From: an uncultured Myxococcales bacterium
GTDB taxonomy: Bacteria > Myxococcota_A > UBA9042 > DTJE01
Assembly (NCBI GenBank): GCA_937975765.1
Contig: CALJUR010000036.1
Span: forward strand, 1 to 64,000
DNA: 64,000 nt
Reading direction: 5' to 3'
Shown here: positions 9,126 through 17,993 of the stretch, piece after piece
Position numbering within the stretch: the stretch's first letter is position 1
Layout: each line of letters opens with the position of its first letter
Notes under the pieces: generated by a model
What the model was told of the DNA's origin: nothing
What the model saw: only the letters and a program-made list of their open reading frames with translations
The model's database searches: none
Translations under genes and position numbers: made by a program

Positions 9126-10649
9126 TCAGGGCGCCTTCCGGCGCGGGACGTCGTGCTGCAGCATGCGGTCCTCGAACCAGTACTCCCACAGGCGGGCCTC
9201 TGGCTGGGCGTGGGTGGCGGGCAGGTCCACGCCGAACATGTTCCGGTAGAAGGACTTCAGCCGGGACAGGCGCCCCTGCGTGCGCAGTACCAGCCACTTG
9301 ACCGAGAACCCGCGAACCCCACCGGGGATCGCCGGCGTCTCCATCACGCGCACCACCTGGGACGAGACGATGATGGGTGGCCCGACCGCCTCGTCGGCCA
9401 GCCGGAACTGGATGCTGACGGCCTCGCCCGGCCGGGGCAGCCAACTGGAGTAGAGGAACGCCCCGGTCTCGCTGGCCTCGGCCAGCAGGGCCTTGTGGCG
9501 CGCGCCATCGGACAGGCACACGACGTTGCCCAGGCACGGGGTCCTCGGACGCTTGCGGCGGTCCAGCGGGCGGCTGGATTTCCTGGCGGGGGCCGCGGTC
9601 GGGGTCGGGGAGGGCGCGGGTTCCGGGGGGGGCGAGGACCGCGCCGGGGCGGGCGGCGGGATCGGGATCCCGGGGATGGGCTCCTGGGCCGCAGCGGGCG
9701 GTGGCGCGGAGGGCCATGCAGGCGGACGGCAAGGCGTCCCGGCCAGCACGCTGTGCATCGCGGCCTCGAACGCCTCGCGGAACGTCGCGACATCCTGCGG
9801 CCGCCGGGCCGGGTCCGGGGACAGGCACCAGGCCAGGAACGCGTCCAGCGCGTCCGAGGTCTGGGCGCGGGGGTTCACCTGCCTGAGGCCGGGCGTCTTC
9901 CCCTGGGCCTTCGCCATCGCGATCTCGATGGGGTTCTGGTTCTCCCAGGGGGTCTTCCCGGCCATCAACTCGAACAGCATGACCGCGATCGAGTACAGGT
10001 CCGTCGCGGGACAGGGGTCCTGGTTCGTCGCCTGCTCGGGGCTCATGTAAAGCGGCGTGCCGAACGACATTCCCCCGACGGTGGTCCGCGTCGCGGAGGG
10101 GACCCGCATCTTCGCGACGCCGAAGTCCAGGATCTTCGGGAAGTCCCGCGACCCGGCTACGTCCAGCAGGAAGACGTTGTCCGGCTTCAGGTCGCGGTGC
10201 AGGATGCCCAGGCTGTGCGCCTCCTCGACCGAGTTCAGCACCTGGCCGATCAGACGCGTGGTGCGGGCCGTGCCGAAGGGTTTCCCCTCCTTCTGCAGTT
10301 CCTGGGCCAGGGTCTGGCCTTCCAGCAGTTCCATCGCGAGGTACAGGATGCCGTCGGAGGTCCGGCCGAAGTCGAACACCGTCACCGTGTACGGGCTCTT
10401 CAGGCGGCTGGCGGCGCGGGCCTCGTTCAGGAACCGGTGGATGGAGGTCTCGTTCACGATGTCGGGCCGCATGATCTTCACGGCCACGTCGCGATGCATG
10501 CTGTACTGTTCGGCGCGGTACACCGTCCCCATCCCGCCCGTGCCCAGCACCGAGCGGATGGCGTACCGGCCGTCGAGGATCCGGCCCACCAGGTAGGCTC
10601 CGAAGCCTGCCGGTTCGGCGGGATCCCCGTCCCGCGACGGGGTCATCAT
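9126..10649 (-). CDS. Ser/Thr protein kinase with C-terminal PilZ-like domain
   Basis: A 507-residue Hanks-type kinase. Residues about 27-295 hold the whole kinase core: glycine loop GTGGMGTVY, AVKIM lysine, HRDLKPDN catalytic loop, DFGVA and GTPLYMSPEQ. A Pro/Ala-rich linker follows (about 305-370), then a PilZ-like domain. In that domain the arginine pair of the c-di-GMP site can be read in RKRPR (RxxxR) and the second motif as EASETG, where the usual first residue Asp/Asn is Glu. There is no transmembrane segment, so it is probably cytoplasmic. Known: PilZ domains bind c-di-GMP or act as protein-docking domains. Inferred: second-messenger control of phosphorylation. It is convergent with the hybrid kinase and separated from it by 48 bases. 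An alternative start one codon in is equally possible. Confidence 0.9.
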   Translation of the reverse strand: MMTPSRDGDPAEPAGFGAYLVGRILDGRYAIRSVLGTGGMGTVYRAEQYSMHRDVAVKIMRPDIVNETSIHRFLNEARAASRLKSPYTVTVFDFGRTSDGILYLAMELLEGQTLAQELQKEGKPFGTARTTRLIGQVLNSVEEAHSLGILHRDLKPDNVFLLDVAGSRDFPKILDFGVAKMRVPSATRTTVGGMSFGTPLYMSPEQATNQDPCPATDLYSIAVMLFELMAGKTPWENQNPIEIAMAKAQGKTPGLRQVNPRAQTSDALDAFLAWCLSPDPARRPQDVATFREAFEAAMHSVLAGTPCRPPAWPSAPPPAAAQEPIPGIPIPPPAPARSSPPPEPAPSPTPTAAPARKSSRPLDRRKRPRTPCLGNVVCLSDGARHKALLAEASETGAFLYSSWLPRPGEAVSIQFRLADEAVGPPIIVSSQVVRVMETPAIPGGVRGFSVKWLVLRTQGRLSRLKSFYRNMFGVDLPATHAQPEARLWEYWFEDRMLQHDVPRRKAP

Positions 10650-10677
10650 CAGGGACGCTCTTCTACCGGCAATCCGG

Positions 10678-10705
10678 AGGATACACCTCCGCGTACCCGG
10701 GTCAA
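10678..10705 (-). promoter_or_regulatory. Sigma-70-like promoter for the Ser/Thr kinase
   Basis: Read on the minus strand: TTGACC (10705-10700), 16-base spacer, TATCCT (10683-10678). The -10 end lies 28 bases before the kinase start codon at 10649. Confidence 0.5.
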
Positions 10706-10764
10706 TGACCGGGGGCGGGACCCGCGTCGTTCGTCGCGCATCGACGTCGGTGCGCCCCGGGGGG

Positions 10765-12012
10765 CTAGACCTTGCAGAAACCGGAGAAGTAGCTTTCGGG
10801 CTGGAGGTCGGGCTGCAGCCAGTCGGGGATCGCCAGGTCGGCCAGCGCCGCGCCCTCGATCGCGATGTCCTCGGTGACTCCCAGGCCGGCGTTCCGGGCC
10901 ATCCGGATCCCCTTGATGTCGTCCGGCTGCAGCCCGATCAGGCGCGCCAGCGTGGCGTCCGTGGCCAGCAGGTCGTCCGAGGCCAGCACGAAGTACTTCC
11001 CGGCGGCGTTCCGGTTCTTCGTGTGGATCGTGCGGCCGTCGTTGACCGGGGCCTTGTGCGGGCCGTTCCCCTCCAGGCAGATTGTGCCGTCCACGATGGC
11101 GTAGTCCCGGTAGCCCTGGTCCTGGCGCCACTTCACCATGTCCACGAAGCTGCCGGAGACGCCGGCGTTCTCGATGCCGTGGCAGGTGGCCGTGTCGTAG
11201 GCGACGTGCAACTTGCAGCGCGAGATCCCGTTGCCGTGGATGTCGATGGAGGCGCCGCCGAAGAAGTTCTTCATGGCGCCGGACATCCGGGCCCACTGGT
11301 GGGTCTTCAGGACGGGCATCGACACGATGTGGTCCGCCTCGAACATCGCGCGGCCCATCGAGATGCCGTCGGCCATCGCGGCGTGCGTCGAGCTGGACGG
11401 GATGACCTTCCACTCATTCGCGCCGTTCAGGCAGACCAGGTCCACCCGCTCCGCGCCGTACACGGTCTTCAGGCGCTCCACCGCGGTCTTCATCTCGGTG
11501 GCGCCCTCGATGCTGCTGCCCTCGACGAAGGTCACCGTGTCCCATTCCCAGGACGCGGTCTGCGACCCCTCGCCGATGACGACCCGGGCCGCGCCCGCCT
11601 TCAGGCACTGCTCGGCCACGCCGACCACCAGTTCGGGCTTGGTGACCTCGCCGGTGTTGGCGTCGAACCCGCAGCCCAGGATCTCCATGCCCAGGGCCAC
11701 GAAGTTCGGCTTCAGGAACAGCGTCTTCCCCGCCAGGGCCACGCCGGTGAAGCCCAGCGCCTCGGCCGCGCGCATGCCCATGCCGTGCAGGTCGGCCAGG
11801 TCCGCCGCCAGCACCGCGTGCACCCGGGCCGCGGGGGGGGTGCCCGTCTCGGCCGCGACGTCGGCCTCCGGGGAGTCGTCCGGGCCGCCGCCGAGGTCGT
11901 CCCCGCCGGACCCGCCGTGGCAACCCAGGTGCAGCAGCACAGGCGCGGCCACCGCCGCTCCCAGTCCCGCCGCGCCGCGCTTCAGGAGCTCCCGACGGCT
12001 GATGCGTTTCAT
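10765..12012 (-). CDS. Tat-exported DUF362 protein
   Basis: A 415-residue protein of the DUF362 family (no settled reaction; some members sit beside iron-sulfur or redox enzymes). The start at 12012 follows an AAAGGGGG ribosome site and gives a twin-arginine signal (ISRRELLKRGA) with a hydrophobic stretch and LGC, so it is probably exported folded and perhaps lipid-anchored. Family features seen are LFLKPNFVAL, a GVAEQCLKAGAARVVIGEGS segment, SMPVLKTHQWARMSGAMKNF and a late IVDGTICLEGNG. The 4Fe-4S clusters present in some DUF362 relatives are not visible. It lies 38 bases downstream of the tetraheme lipoprotein on the same strand, probably co-transcribed, and divergent from a Tat-exported flavoprotein. 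The context suggests a periplasmic redox or cofactor role. Confidence 0.85.
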   Translation of the reverse strand: MKRISRRELLKRGAAGLGAAVAAPVLLHLGCHGGSGGDDLGGGPDDSPEADVAAETGTPPAARVHAVLAADLADLHGMGMRAAEALGFTGVALAGKTLFLKPNFVALGMEILGCGFDANTGEVTKPELVVGVAEQCLKAGAARVVIGEGSQTASWEWDTVTFVEGSSIEGATEMKTAVERLKTVYGAERVDLVCLNGANEWKVIPSSSTHAAMADGISMGRAMFEADHIVSMPVLKTHQWARMSGAMKNFFGGASIDIHGNGISRCKLHVAYDTATCHGIENAGVSGSFVDMVKWRQDQGYRDYAIVDGTICLEGNGPHKAPVNDGRTIHTKNRNAAGKYFVLASDDLLATDATLARLIGLQPDDIKGIRMARNAGLGVTEDIAIEGAALADLAIPDWLQPDLQPESYFSGFCKV

Positions 12013-12050
12013 CGATCCCCCTTTGCGACCGTCTCCGGTCCAGGCACCTC

Positions 12051-12461
12051 CTAGGAACCGTGGCACGTCTTGCAGGACAGAGGGTCCGGGAACCCTTCCT
12101 CCCCGTGGGGGGAGGGCGCATGGCAGCCCGAGCAGGGGGTCGCCCCGCCGTGGCCTGAAGGCGCGCCGTTGGTGCCGTGGCAGCCCACGCAGAGGTACGG
12201 ATCCTTGCCGTCGTTGTGGTCGTCCGCGGTGTGGCAGGACCAGCAGGCAGCCTTCTGCCAGCCGTCGTGCTCGTCCGTCAGCTTCAGTTTCGTCGCGCCG
12301 GTGACGGTGTCGACCGAGGCATCGGTCCCCGGGTCGGCGACCTCGGCCACGTCCGCGGGGCCGTCCTCGTCGCTGCCGGAGGAGTTCGAGGAGTCGCAGG
12401 CGGGAACCGCCCCAAGGCACAGCGCTACGGCCACCCACCATCCGCGGGAAAGCAGGCCCAT
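12051..12461 (-). CDS. Tetraheme c-type cytochrome lipoprotein
   Basis: A 136-residue lipoprotein. The start at 12461 (MGLLSRGWW) follows GGAGG and gives a signal peptide ending VPAC. A short acidic tether precedes a compact domain with four CxxCH heme-binding motifs (CWSCH, CVGCH, CSGCH, CKTCH) and extra His residues that could be distal ligands. Expected: four covalently bound hemes, facing the periplasm or outer surface. Nearest relatives in style are the small tetraheme cytochrome domains that donate electrons to fumarate-reductase-like flavoproteins, and such a flavoprotein is divergently encoded 188 bases away. The DUF362 gene follows on the same strand. The leader contains a small GTGCG/CGCAC hairpin of unknown significance. 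An open frame extends 31 codons upstream but has no signal features. Confidence 0.9.
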   Translation of the reverse strand: MGLLSRGWWVAVALCLGAVPACDSSNSSGSDEDGPADVAEVADPGTDASVDTVTGATKLKLTDEHDGWQKAACWSCHTADDHNDGKDPYLCVGCHGTNGAPSGHGGATPCSGCHAPSPHGEEGFPDPLSCKTCHGS

Positions 12462-12649
12462 GGTGCCAACCTCCAGGGATCTCGGGAGAGTGTGCGGCTT
12501 CGCACAGGTCCGCGTCAAGGAAATTTGCACCGACGGGTACAAAATGTGATTCAATCGGGAAATCCGGGCTTTGGACGGTCCCTGGCGGTACGGACGGCGG
12601 CAGGGGGTGGCGTGCGGGAACGCACGCGAGGAAGGGAGGTGCGGACGCG

Positions 12650-14260
12650 ATGGATTCTTCCCGGAACGGTGCGGACCGGGCGACGAGGAGGCGGTTCCTG
12701 AAGGGTGCGGCCGTCGGCGCGCTGGCGGCGGCGGGCACGCGGATCCTGTCGGGCTGCGACCAGGGGGGCACGTGCGACCCCGCGGACAACGGGGCCGGCG
12801 AGGTCGTCCAGGAGACGTTCGACCGCGAGGTCGACGTCGTGGTGATCGGTTCCGGGACGGGGCTGGTGGCCGCGCTGGCGGCGGCCGTGTCGGGCGCGAA
12901 GGTGCTGGTGCTGGAGAAGAGCGCGACGACCGGCGGATCGACCCGGCTGTCGGGCGGCGTGGCCTGGATCCCGAACAACCCGGTCATGAAGGCCGCGGGC
13001 ATCGACGACTCCCGCGAGGACGCGATCGCGTACCTGAAGAAGGTCGCGCGGGACCAGGCCGAGGACGCGCTGATCGAGGCGTTCGTGGACCGCGGGCCCG
13101 AGATGGTGGAGTTCGTCGCGGCCCGCACCACGCTGGACTGGCAGGTGGCGCCGCTGCTGGGCGACTACCACACCGAGTGGCCCGGGGCGCGCTTTTCCGG
13201 GCGCAGCATCGGGCCGATCGAGGGGGATGCCTTCGCGCAGGGGCCGGTGCTGGTGGATGCGCTGGCCGGCGGCGTGACCGCGGCCGGCGGCGAGATCCTG
13301 CTGGACGCCCCCGCGACGCGCCTGCTGGCACGGCCGAACGGCGACGGGATCGAGGTCGTCGGCGTCGAGGCCACGATCGGGGGGAAGGCGGCGCGGGTGC
13401 GGGCGAGGAAGGGCGTCGTGCTGGCCGCGGGCGGCTTCGACTGGGACTTCGAGCGCAAGCGCCACTGCCTGCGCGGGCCGACCGGGCTGACGATCGGCCA
13501 CCCGGGCAACACGGGGGACGGCCTGCGGATGGCGATGGCCGTGGGCGCCGACCTGCGCAACCTGAACGAGTGCTGGGGCGGCGTGGTCTACCGGGCCGAG
13601 ACCGAGGCGGCGAACGCGGAAGGGCGCCCCGGCAACATCAACGCGATGGCCCAGCGCCGGATGCCGGCCTGCATCACGGTGAACCGGTACGGCGAGCGCT
13701 TCGGGAACGAGGCCAGCCCGTACGACCCGGCGTGGATGTCCTTCTTCCGGTGGGAGAACTGGGGCGAACTGAAGGACCGGAACCTGCCGGCGTTCTTCGT
13801 CTGCGACAAGAAGGCCCGCCCGGCCAGCGTGACGGTCGGGCTGGAGCAGGCGGACACCCTGGCCGGACTGGCGGCGAAACTGGGCATCGACGCGGCGGGG
13901 CTGGAGGCCACCGTGGCGGCCTTCAACGCGAACGCGCTGGAGGGCGCCGACCCCGTCTACCACCGCGGCGAGAGCGCCTACGAACTGGGATATGGCCCGA
14001 CGCTGGCGCCGATCGAGAAGGCGCCGTTCTACGGCGTCGAGGTGGCCCCGGCGGACCTGGGGACCTGCGGCGGCGCGCGCGTCAACGCGAACGCCCAGGT
14101 GCTGGACCCCTTCGGCAACGTGATCCCCGGCCTGTACGCGTCGGGGAACAACTCGGGCGTCGGCGGGCCCGGCGCGGGCTACGGCGGCGGCGGCGGCACC
14201 ATCGGCCCGGCCATGACCTTCGCGTACATCGCGGGCATGCACGTCGCAAAAATCGGGTAG
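12650..14260 (+). CDS. Tat-exported FAD-dependent dehydrogenase/reductase (fumarate reductase/ketosteroid dehydrogenase type)
   Basis: A 536-residue flavoprotein. The N-terminus has a twin-arginine signal (ATRRRFLKGAAVG) and LSGC. The FAD site is the Rossmann motif VVVIGSGTGLVAALAA near residue 64, followed by EKSATTGGSTRLSGG, a signature of the fumarate reductase/3-oxosteroid 1-dehydrogenase superfamily. The C-terminal FAD contact is LYASGNNSGVGGPGAGYGGG. It should transfer hydride or electrons to or from a C=C bond in the periplasm. A membrane quinone or cytochrome partner is needed, and the divergent tetraheme lipoprotein is the obvious candidate. The substrate is not known. The residue pattern (Gly-rich C-terminus, no heme domain of its own) leaves both fumarate-like and steroid-like acceptors open. 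Confidence 0.85.
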   Translation: MDSSRNGADRATRRRFLKGAAVGALAAAGTRILSGCDQGGTCDPADNGAGEVVQETFDREVDVVVIGSGTGLVAALAAAVSGAKVLVLEKSATTGGSTRLSGGVAWIPNNPVMKAAGIDDSREDAIAYLKKVARDQAEDALIEAFVDRGPEMVEFVAARTTLDWQVAPLLGDYHTEWPGARFSGRSIGPIEGDAFAQGPVLVDALAGGVTAAGGEILLDAPATRLLARPNGDGIEVVGVEATIGGKAARVRARKGVVLAAGGFDWDFERKRHCLRGPTGLTIGHPGNTGDGLRMAMAVGADLRNLNECWGGVVYRAETEAANAEGRPGNINAMAQRRMPACITVNRYGERFGNEASPYDPAWMSFFRWENWGELKDRNLPAFFVCDKKARPASVTVGLEQADTLAGLAAKLGIDAAGLEATVAAFNANALEGADPVYHRGESAYELGYGPTLAPIEKAPFYGVEVAPADLGTCGGARVNANAQVLDPFGNVIPGLYASGNNSGVGGPGAGYGGGGGTIGPAMTFAYIAGMHVAKIG

Positions 14261-14287
14261 ACTCCCGCCGTGAGGCGAGGAGGACCC

Positions 14288-16978
14288 ATGCGACGAACCC
14301 TGGCGACGATGGCGACGATGGCGGCGGCCGCGCTGGTCCTGGCGACGGCCTGCTCGGACGGCGGCTCGAAGAAACCGGACGACGCGACGATCGTGGAAGC
14401 GGCGGACCCGGGCGGCGAGATGGACGCGACGGCCGGCGACGAGGCAGCGGCGCCCGAGGCCGAGGACGCCCAGGGGGACCTGCCGGTCGAGGCGGGGGAC
14501 GTCCCGGAGGAGGCGGGCCCGTACCCGAACGGCGCCAGGGCCTTCGTTGCGACCTCCGGCGACCAGTTGATCGGCGGCGTGCAGGCGGCCGGCGTGGTCG
14601 GGGACGTCGTCCTGTCGAACGCCCACGTCCGGTTCGTGGTCCGCAACCAGGCGAAAAGCCTCTTCTCGCCTTACGGCGGGGCGCTGGTCGACGCCGACGT
14701 GGTGCGGCCCGCGGCCGAGGAAGGCCACGACAAGTTCTTCGAGATCTTCCCGATGACCGGCTTCGGCCGGGTCTTCAAGCCGACGCACATGGAGATCGTC
14801 GACGACGGGACCTGGTCCGGCACCGCGGTCGTGCGGTTCACCGGCACCGACGGCGGCATGACGATCATCGACTCGCTGCTGCCGACGACCCCGATGTACC
14901 TGGAGGTGACGACAGACTACATCCTGGGCCCGGACGCGCACCACGTCGAGATCGCGACGACGGTGAAGAACGCGGGCGGCTGGAGCGAGCCGATCAACGT
15001 CGGCCAGATCCTGCAGTTCGGCAAGCGCCTGGACAAGTTCCACGACCACTGCGGGCCCGACCAGGACTGCCTGTCCGCCCGCGGCGACGTGCGCTGGATG
15101 GCGGCCCAGGCGGGCGACGTGTCCTACGGCTTCACGGTGCCGGGCGGCGAGTCGATCTCGATGCTGCTGGCGGTCAACGAACTGATGCTGCTGCAGGCGG
15201 GCGTCGTCGAACTGGGCCAGGACCAGCAGGCCACGTTCCGGCAGTTCCTGGCGGTGGGGAAGGGGACGGTCGACGAGGTCGTCCCGGTGCTGGAGGCTCT
15301 GCGGGGCGAGGCGGTGGGCGTGGAAGTGCAGGCTGTTGTGACGCTTTCGGACCCGCTGTCGTCCTTCGGCGACGCGCGGATCCGCGCCCGGCGGACCGAC
15401 GACGCCACCGTGGCTTACGCCTCCAGCACGATCCCGGACGGCGAGGGGCGCGCGACGCTGCACCTGGACCCCGGCACGTACGACTTCGAAGTGACGCTGC
15501 CGGGCGCCGAGGACGCCGTGGTCACCGGCGTTACGGTGACGCAGGACGGCCCCAACACCGTGGCGCTGACGGCGAATCCCGCCGGGTGGCTGCACGTGAA
15601 GTCGTTGGACGGCGAGGGCCTGCCCGTGACGGCCGCGTGCACGCTGCAGGTTGGCGCGGACGCCTCCTGGCTGGCCGGGATCGCGCGGTTCGAGGCCGTC
15701 CGGGACGGCGACTTCCGGTTCCCCGTGACGGCGGGCGACTACACCGCGACGCTGGCCAGGGGCCTGGTGTGGACCATCGACCGGAGGAACGTCACGGTCA
15801 CGGCGGGTTCCGAGACGCTGCTGGAGGGCCAGGTCCGGCCCGCGATCGACACGGCCGGCACCGTGATGGTGAACACCCACGAGCACTGCGAGCACAGCAT
15901 CGACAGCTTCGTGGCGGTGCAGAACCGGGTCTACAACGCTCTCGCGAACGGCATCCAGGTGATGAACCCGACCGACCACGACCACTACGGGACCCACCAG
16001 CCGACGATCGAGCAACTGGGCCTGCAGGACCAGGTCGTCAGCTTCGTGGGCTGCGAGGTGTCGCCGATGTGGGGACACACGACGAACAACGGGTGCCGCA
16101 ACCCGCCGGAGTACGACCAGTACTACTCGATCGACTTCCTGGAGTACGACCAGGACGGCGGGTTCGTCCGGAACCTGACTCCCAACGAGATCTACGAACA
16201 GTCCCGGAACGTGATGGGCTGCCGGCTGGTCGCGGTGAACCACCCGTACCGCGGCGAGGCGACCTTCAGCACCTACGGCATCACGGCCACGTCGAACCCC
16301 GCGGACGTGCAGGACGACATCGACCTGCACCTCGTCGATGCCATGGAGGTCTACAACAAGAGCGACGACATCAGCACGGTGCTGGACCAGAACCTCCCGG
16401 CGTGGTTCAACCTGCTGAACCGCGGCTACCACGTCGCGGCGATCGGCGGGTCGGACGAGCACGGCTACAACGGCAACTACGGCAACCCGCGCAACATGGT
16501 GCCGGTGTCGGCGGCGGGGCCGGGCAGCGTCGATCCCGACGAACTGTTCCAGCGCATCCGCGGGTTCCGGCAACTGGTCGTGGGTGGCCCCATCCTGCGC
16601 TTCACGGTCGACGGCGCGGGGATGGGCGACACGATCGTCGCCAGCGGGGGCAAGGTGCAGGTCCACCTGCAGGTGCAGGCACCGGACTGGATGAAACTGT
16701 CCTTCGCGCGGGTGTACGTCAACGGCGAACGGGTCCGCGAGCCCGTCCTGGCGGACACGACGGACGTGGTTCGGCTGGACGAGACCTTCGAACTGGAACT
16801 GGACTCCGACGCCTGGATCGTCGCGGTCGCCGGTTCGCTGCTGCCCGAGCACGAGATGACGCCTGTCAGCCCCAAGCTGCCCGTGTCGGTCACCAACCCG
16901 GTCTTCGTGGACGTCGACGGCGGCGGCTACAAGCCGATCCACCAGGACGGCGCCCCCTGGGACCTCCCCGCCCGCTAG
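14288..16978 (+). CDS. Lipoprotein with PHP/CehA-like metallohydrolase domain
   Basis: An 896-residue lipoprotein. The start at 14288 follows GAGGAGG; an upstream GTG at 14270 is weaker. The signal peptide ends with lipobox ATAC, then an acidic tether (to about residue 75). A long beta-rich region (about 80-510) includes carboxypeptidase-regulatory-like modules. From about 520, NTHEHCEHSIDSF and NPTDHDHYGTHQP supply His/Asp ligands like those of PHP-type phosphoesterases (CehA/McbA group), and IGGSDEHGYNGNYGNPRN near 720 completes the site. CehA-type enzymes hydrolyse phosphoesters or carbaryl-like esters, but the true substrate here is unknown. It lies 27 bases after the flavoprotein gene and may share its transcript. 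The start of a new transcript before it cannot be excluded. Confidence 0.75.
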   Translation: MRRTLATMATMAAAALVLATACSDGGSKKPDDATIVEAADPGGEMDATAGDEAAAPEAEDAQGDLPVEAGDVPEEAGPYPNGARAFVATSGDQLIGGVQAAGVVGDVVLSNAHVRFVVRNQAKSLFSPYGGALVDADVVRPAAEEGHDKFFEIFPMTGFGRVFKPTHMEIVDDGTWSGTAVVRFTGTDGGMTIIDSLLPTTPMYLEVTTDYILGPDAHHVEIATTVKNAGGWSEPINVGQILQFGKRLDKFHDHCGPDQDCLSARGDVRWMAAQAGDVSYGFTVPGGESISMLLAVNELMLLQAGVVELGQDQQATFRQFLAVGKGTVDEVVPVLEALRGEAVGVEVQAVVTLSDPLSSFGDARIRARRTDDATVAYASSTIPDGEGRATLHLDPGTYDFEVTLPGAEDAVVTGVTVTQDGPNTVALTANPAGWLHVKSLDGEGLPVTAACTLQVGADASWLAGIARFEAVRDGDFRFPVTAGDYTATLARGLVWTIDRRNVTVTAGSETLLEGQVRPAIDTAGTVMVNTHEHCEHSIDSFVAVQNRVYNALANGIQVMNPTDHDHYGTHQPTIEQLGLQDQVVSFVGCEVSPMWGHTTNNGCRNPPEYDQYYSIDFLEYDQDGGFVRNLTPNEIYEQSRNVMGCRLVAVNHPYRGEATFSTYGITATSNPADVQDDIDLHLVDAMEVYNKSDDISTVLDQNLPAWFNLLNRGYHVAAIGGSDEHGYNGNYGNPRNMVPVSAAGPGSVDPDELFQRIRGFRQLVVGGPILRFTVDGAGMGDTIVASGGKVQVHLQVQAPDWMKLSFARVYVNGERVREPVLADTTDVVRLDETFELELDSDAWIVAVAGSLLPEHEMTPVSPKLPVSVTNPVFVDVDGGGYKPIHQDGAPWDLPAR

Positions 16979-17068
16979 GCCCGCACGGGCCCGTTTCGCC
17001 CCTTGCCCCTTCCCGGAACCGGACCGCGTCCCGGGGATGATCCCCGTCAATCCCCGATTTCCCACCCC

Positions 17069-17098
17069 TTGATCTTTGACGCGTCGCGGCGGTACAAC
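17069..17098 (+). promoter_or_regulatory. Sigma-70-like promoter for the transketolase operon
   Basis: TTGATC (17069-17074), 18-base spacer, TACAAC (17093-17098), ending 51 bases before the first gene of a six-gene plus-strand operon. It lies in a lower-GC patch between two gene blocks. Confidence 0.45.
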
Positions 17099-17149
17099 CG
17101 ACACCTGAACCCAGGAACCCTTTCCCTCATGGAACGAGGAGAGCGACCC

Positions 17150-17980
17150 ATGCTCGACGCCAAGGAACGAAAGCGCCTGAAGGACAAGGCCCGCCAGCTT
17201 CGCGAGAAGATCGTCGAGGTCACCTACACGTGCGGCGGCGCGCACATCGGCGGGGCGTTCAGCCAGCACGAGATCCTGGTCGCACTGTACTACAAGGCCA
17301 TGACCGTCGACCCGAAGCGCCCGGACTGGGAGGACCGCGACCGGTTCATCCTGTCCAAGGGCCACGGCGGCATCGGCCACGCCGTGATCCTGGGCGACCT
17401 GGGGTACTTCGATCCGAAGCTGCTGATGGACTTCAACAAGACCGGGTCGCCGTTCGGCATGCACCTGGACCGGCTGAAGGTCCCGGGCGTGGACTTCTCG
17501 ACCGGCTCGCTGGGCCACGGCCTGGCGCTGGGCGTCGGCGCGGCGCTGGGCGCGCGGCAGGTCGGCAAGGCGTGGCACACCTACGTCGTGCTGTCCGACG
17601 GCGAGTGCGCGGAAGGCTCGGTCTGGGAGGCCGCGATGGCGGCGTCCAACTTCAAGGTGTCGAACCTGACCGCGATCATCGACCGGAACAAGTTCTCGCT
17701 GGACGGCCCGACCGAGACGCTGATGCGGCTGGAGCCGCTGGACAAGAAGTTCGAGGCCTTCGGCTGGAAGGCGCTGTCGATCGACGGCCACGACTTCGAC
17801 CAGATCCTGGACGCGATCGAGGAGGCCCGCGCCGAGAAGGAGCGCCCCACCGTCATCGTGGCCAGCACGGTCAAGGGCAAGGGCGTGGACTTCATGGAGG
17901 ACAAGGCCGCGTGGCACTACGCCGGCCTGGACGATGCCATGCGCGACAAGGCCCTGGCGTGCATCCGCGCGGGCAAGTGA
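17150..17980 (+). CDS. Transketolase N-terminal subunit (split type)
   Basis: A 276-residue protein matching the N-terminal, thiamine-diphosphate pyrophosphate-binding half of transketolase. Motifs seen: SKGHGGIGHAVILGDLG, TGSLGHGLALGVGAALG and LSDGECAEGSVWEA followed by IIDRNKFSLDG, the GDG-type metal and pyrophosphate motif with Ser for the first Gly. The start at 17150 follows GAGGAGAG. The C-terminal half is the next gene, 13 bases on, so the active enzyme should be an alpha2beta2 complex moving two-carbon ketol units between sugar phosphates. Split transketolases occur in archaea and in biosynthetic clusters as well as in central metabolism. The unusual downstream genes suggest a dedicated rather than housekeeping role. 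Confidence 0.9.
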   Translation: MLDAKERKRLKDKARQLREKIVEVTYTCGGAHIGGAFSQHEILVALYYKAMTVDPKRPDWEDRDRFILSKGHGGIGHAVILGDLGYFDPKLLMDFNKTGSPFGMHLDRLKVPGVDFSTGSLGHGLALGVGAALGARQVGKAWHTYVVLSDGECAEGSVWEAAMAASNFKVSNLTAIIDRNKFSLDGPTETLMRLEPLDKKFEAFGWKALSIDGHDFDQILDAIEEARAEKERPTVIVASTVKGKGVDFMEDKAAWHYAGLDDAMRDKALACIRAGK

Positions 17981-17993
17981 GAGGAGGCTCCCC

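Noticed and set aside
16978..16991. Terminator after the PHP lipoprotein (GGCCC/GGGCC hairpin)
   Set aside because: The stem is only five pairs, and it is followed by CGTTTC and not a T run; weak.
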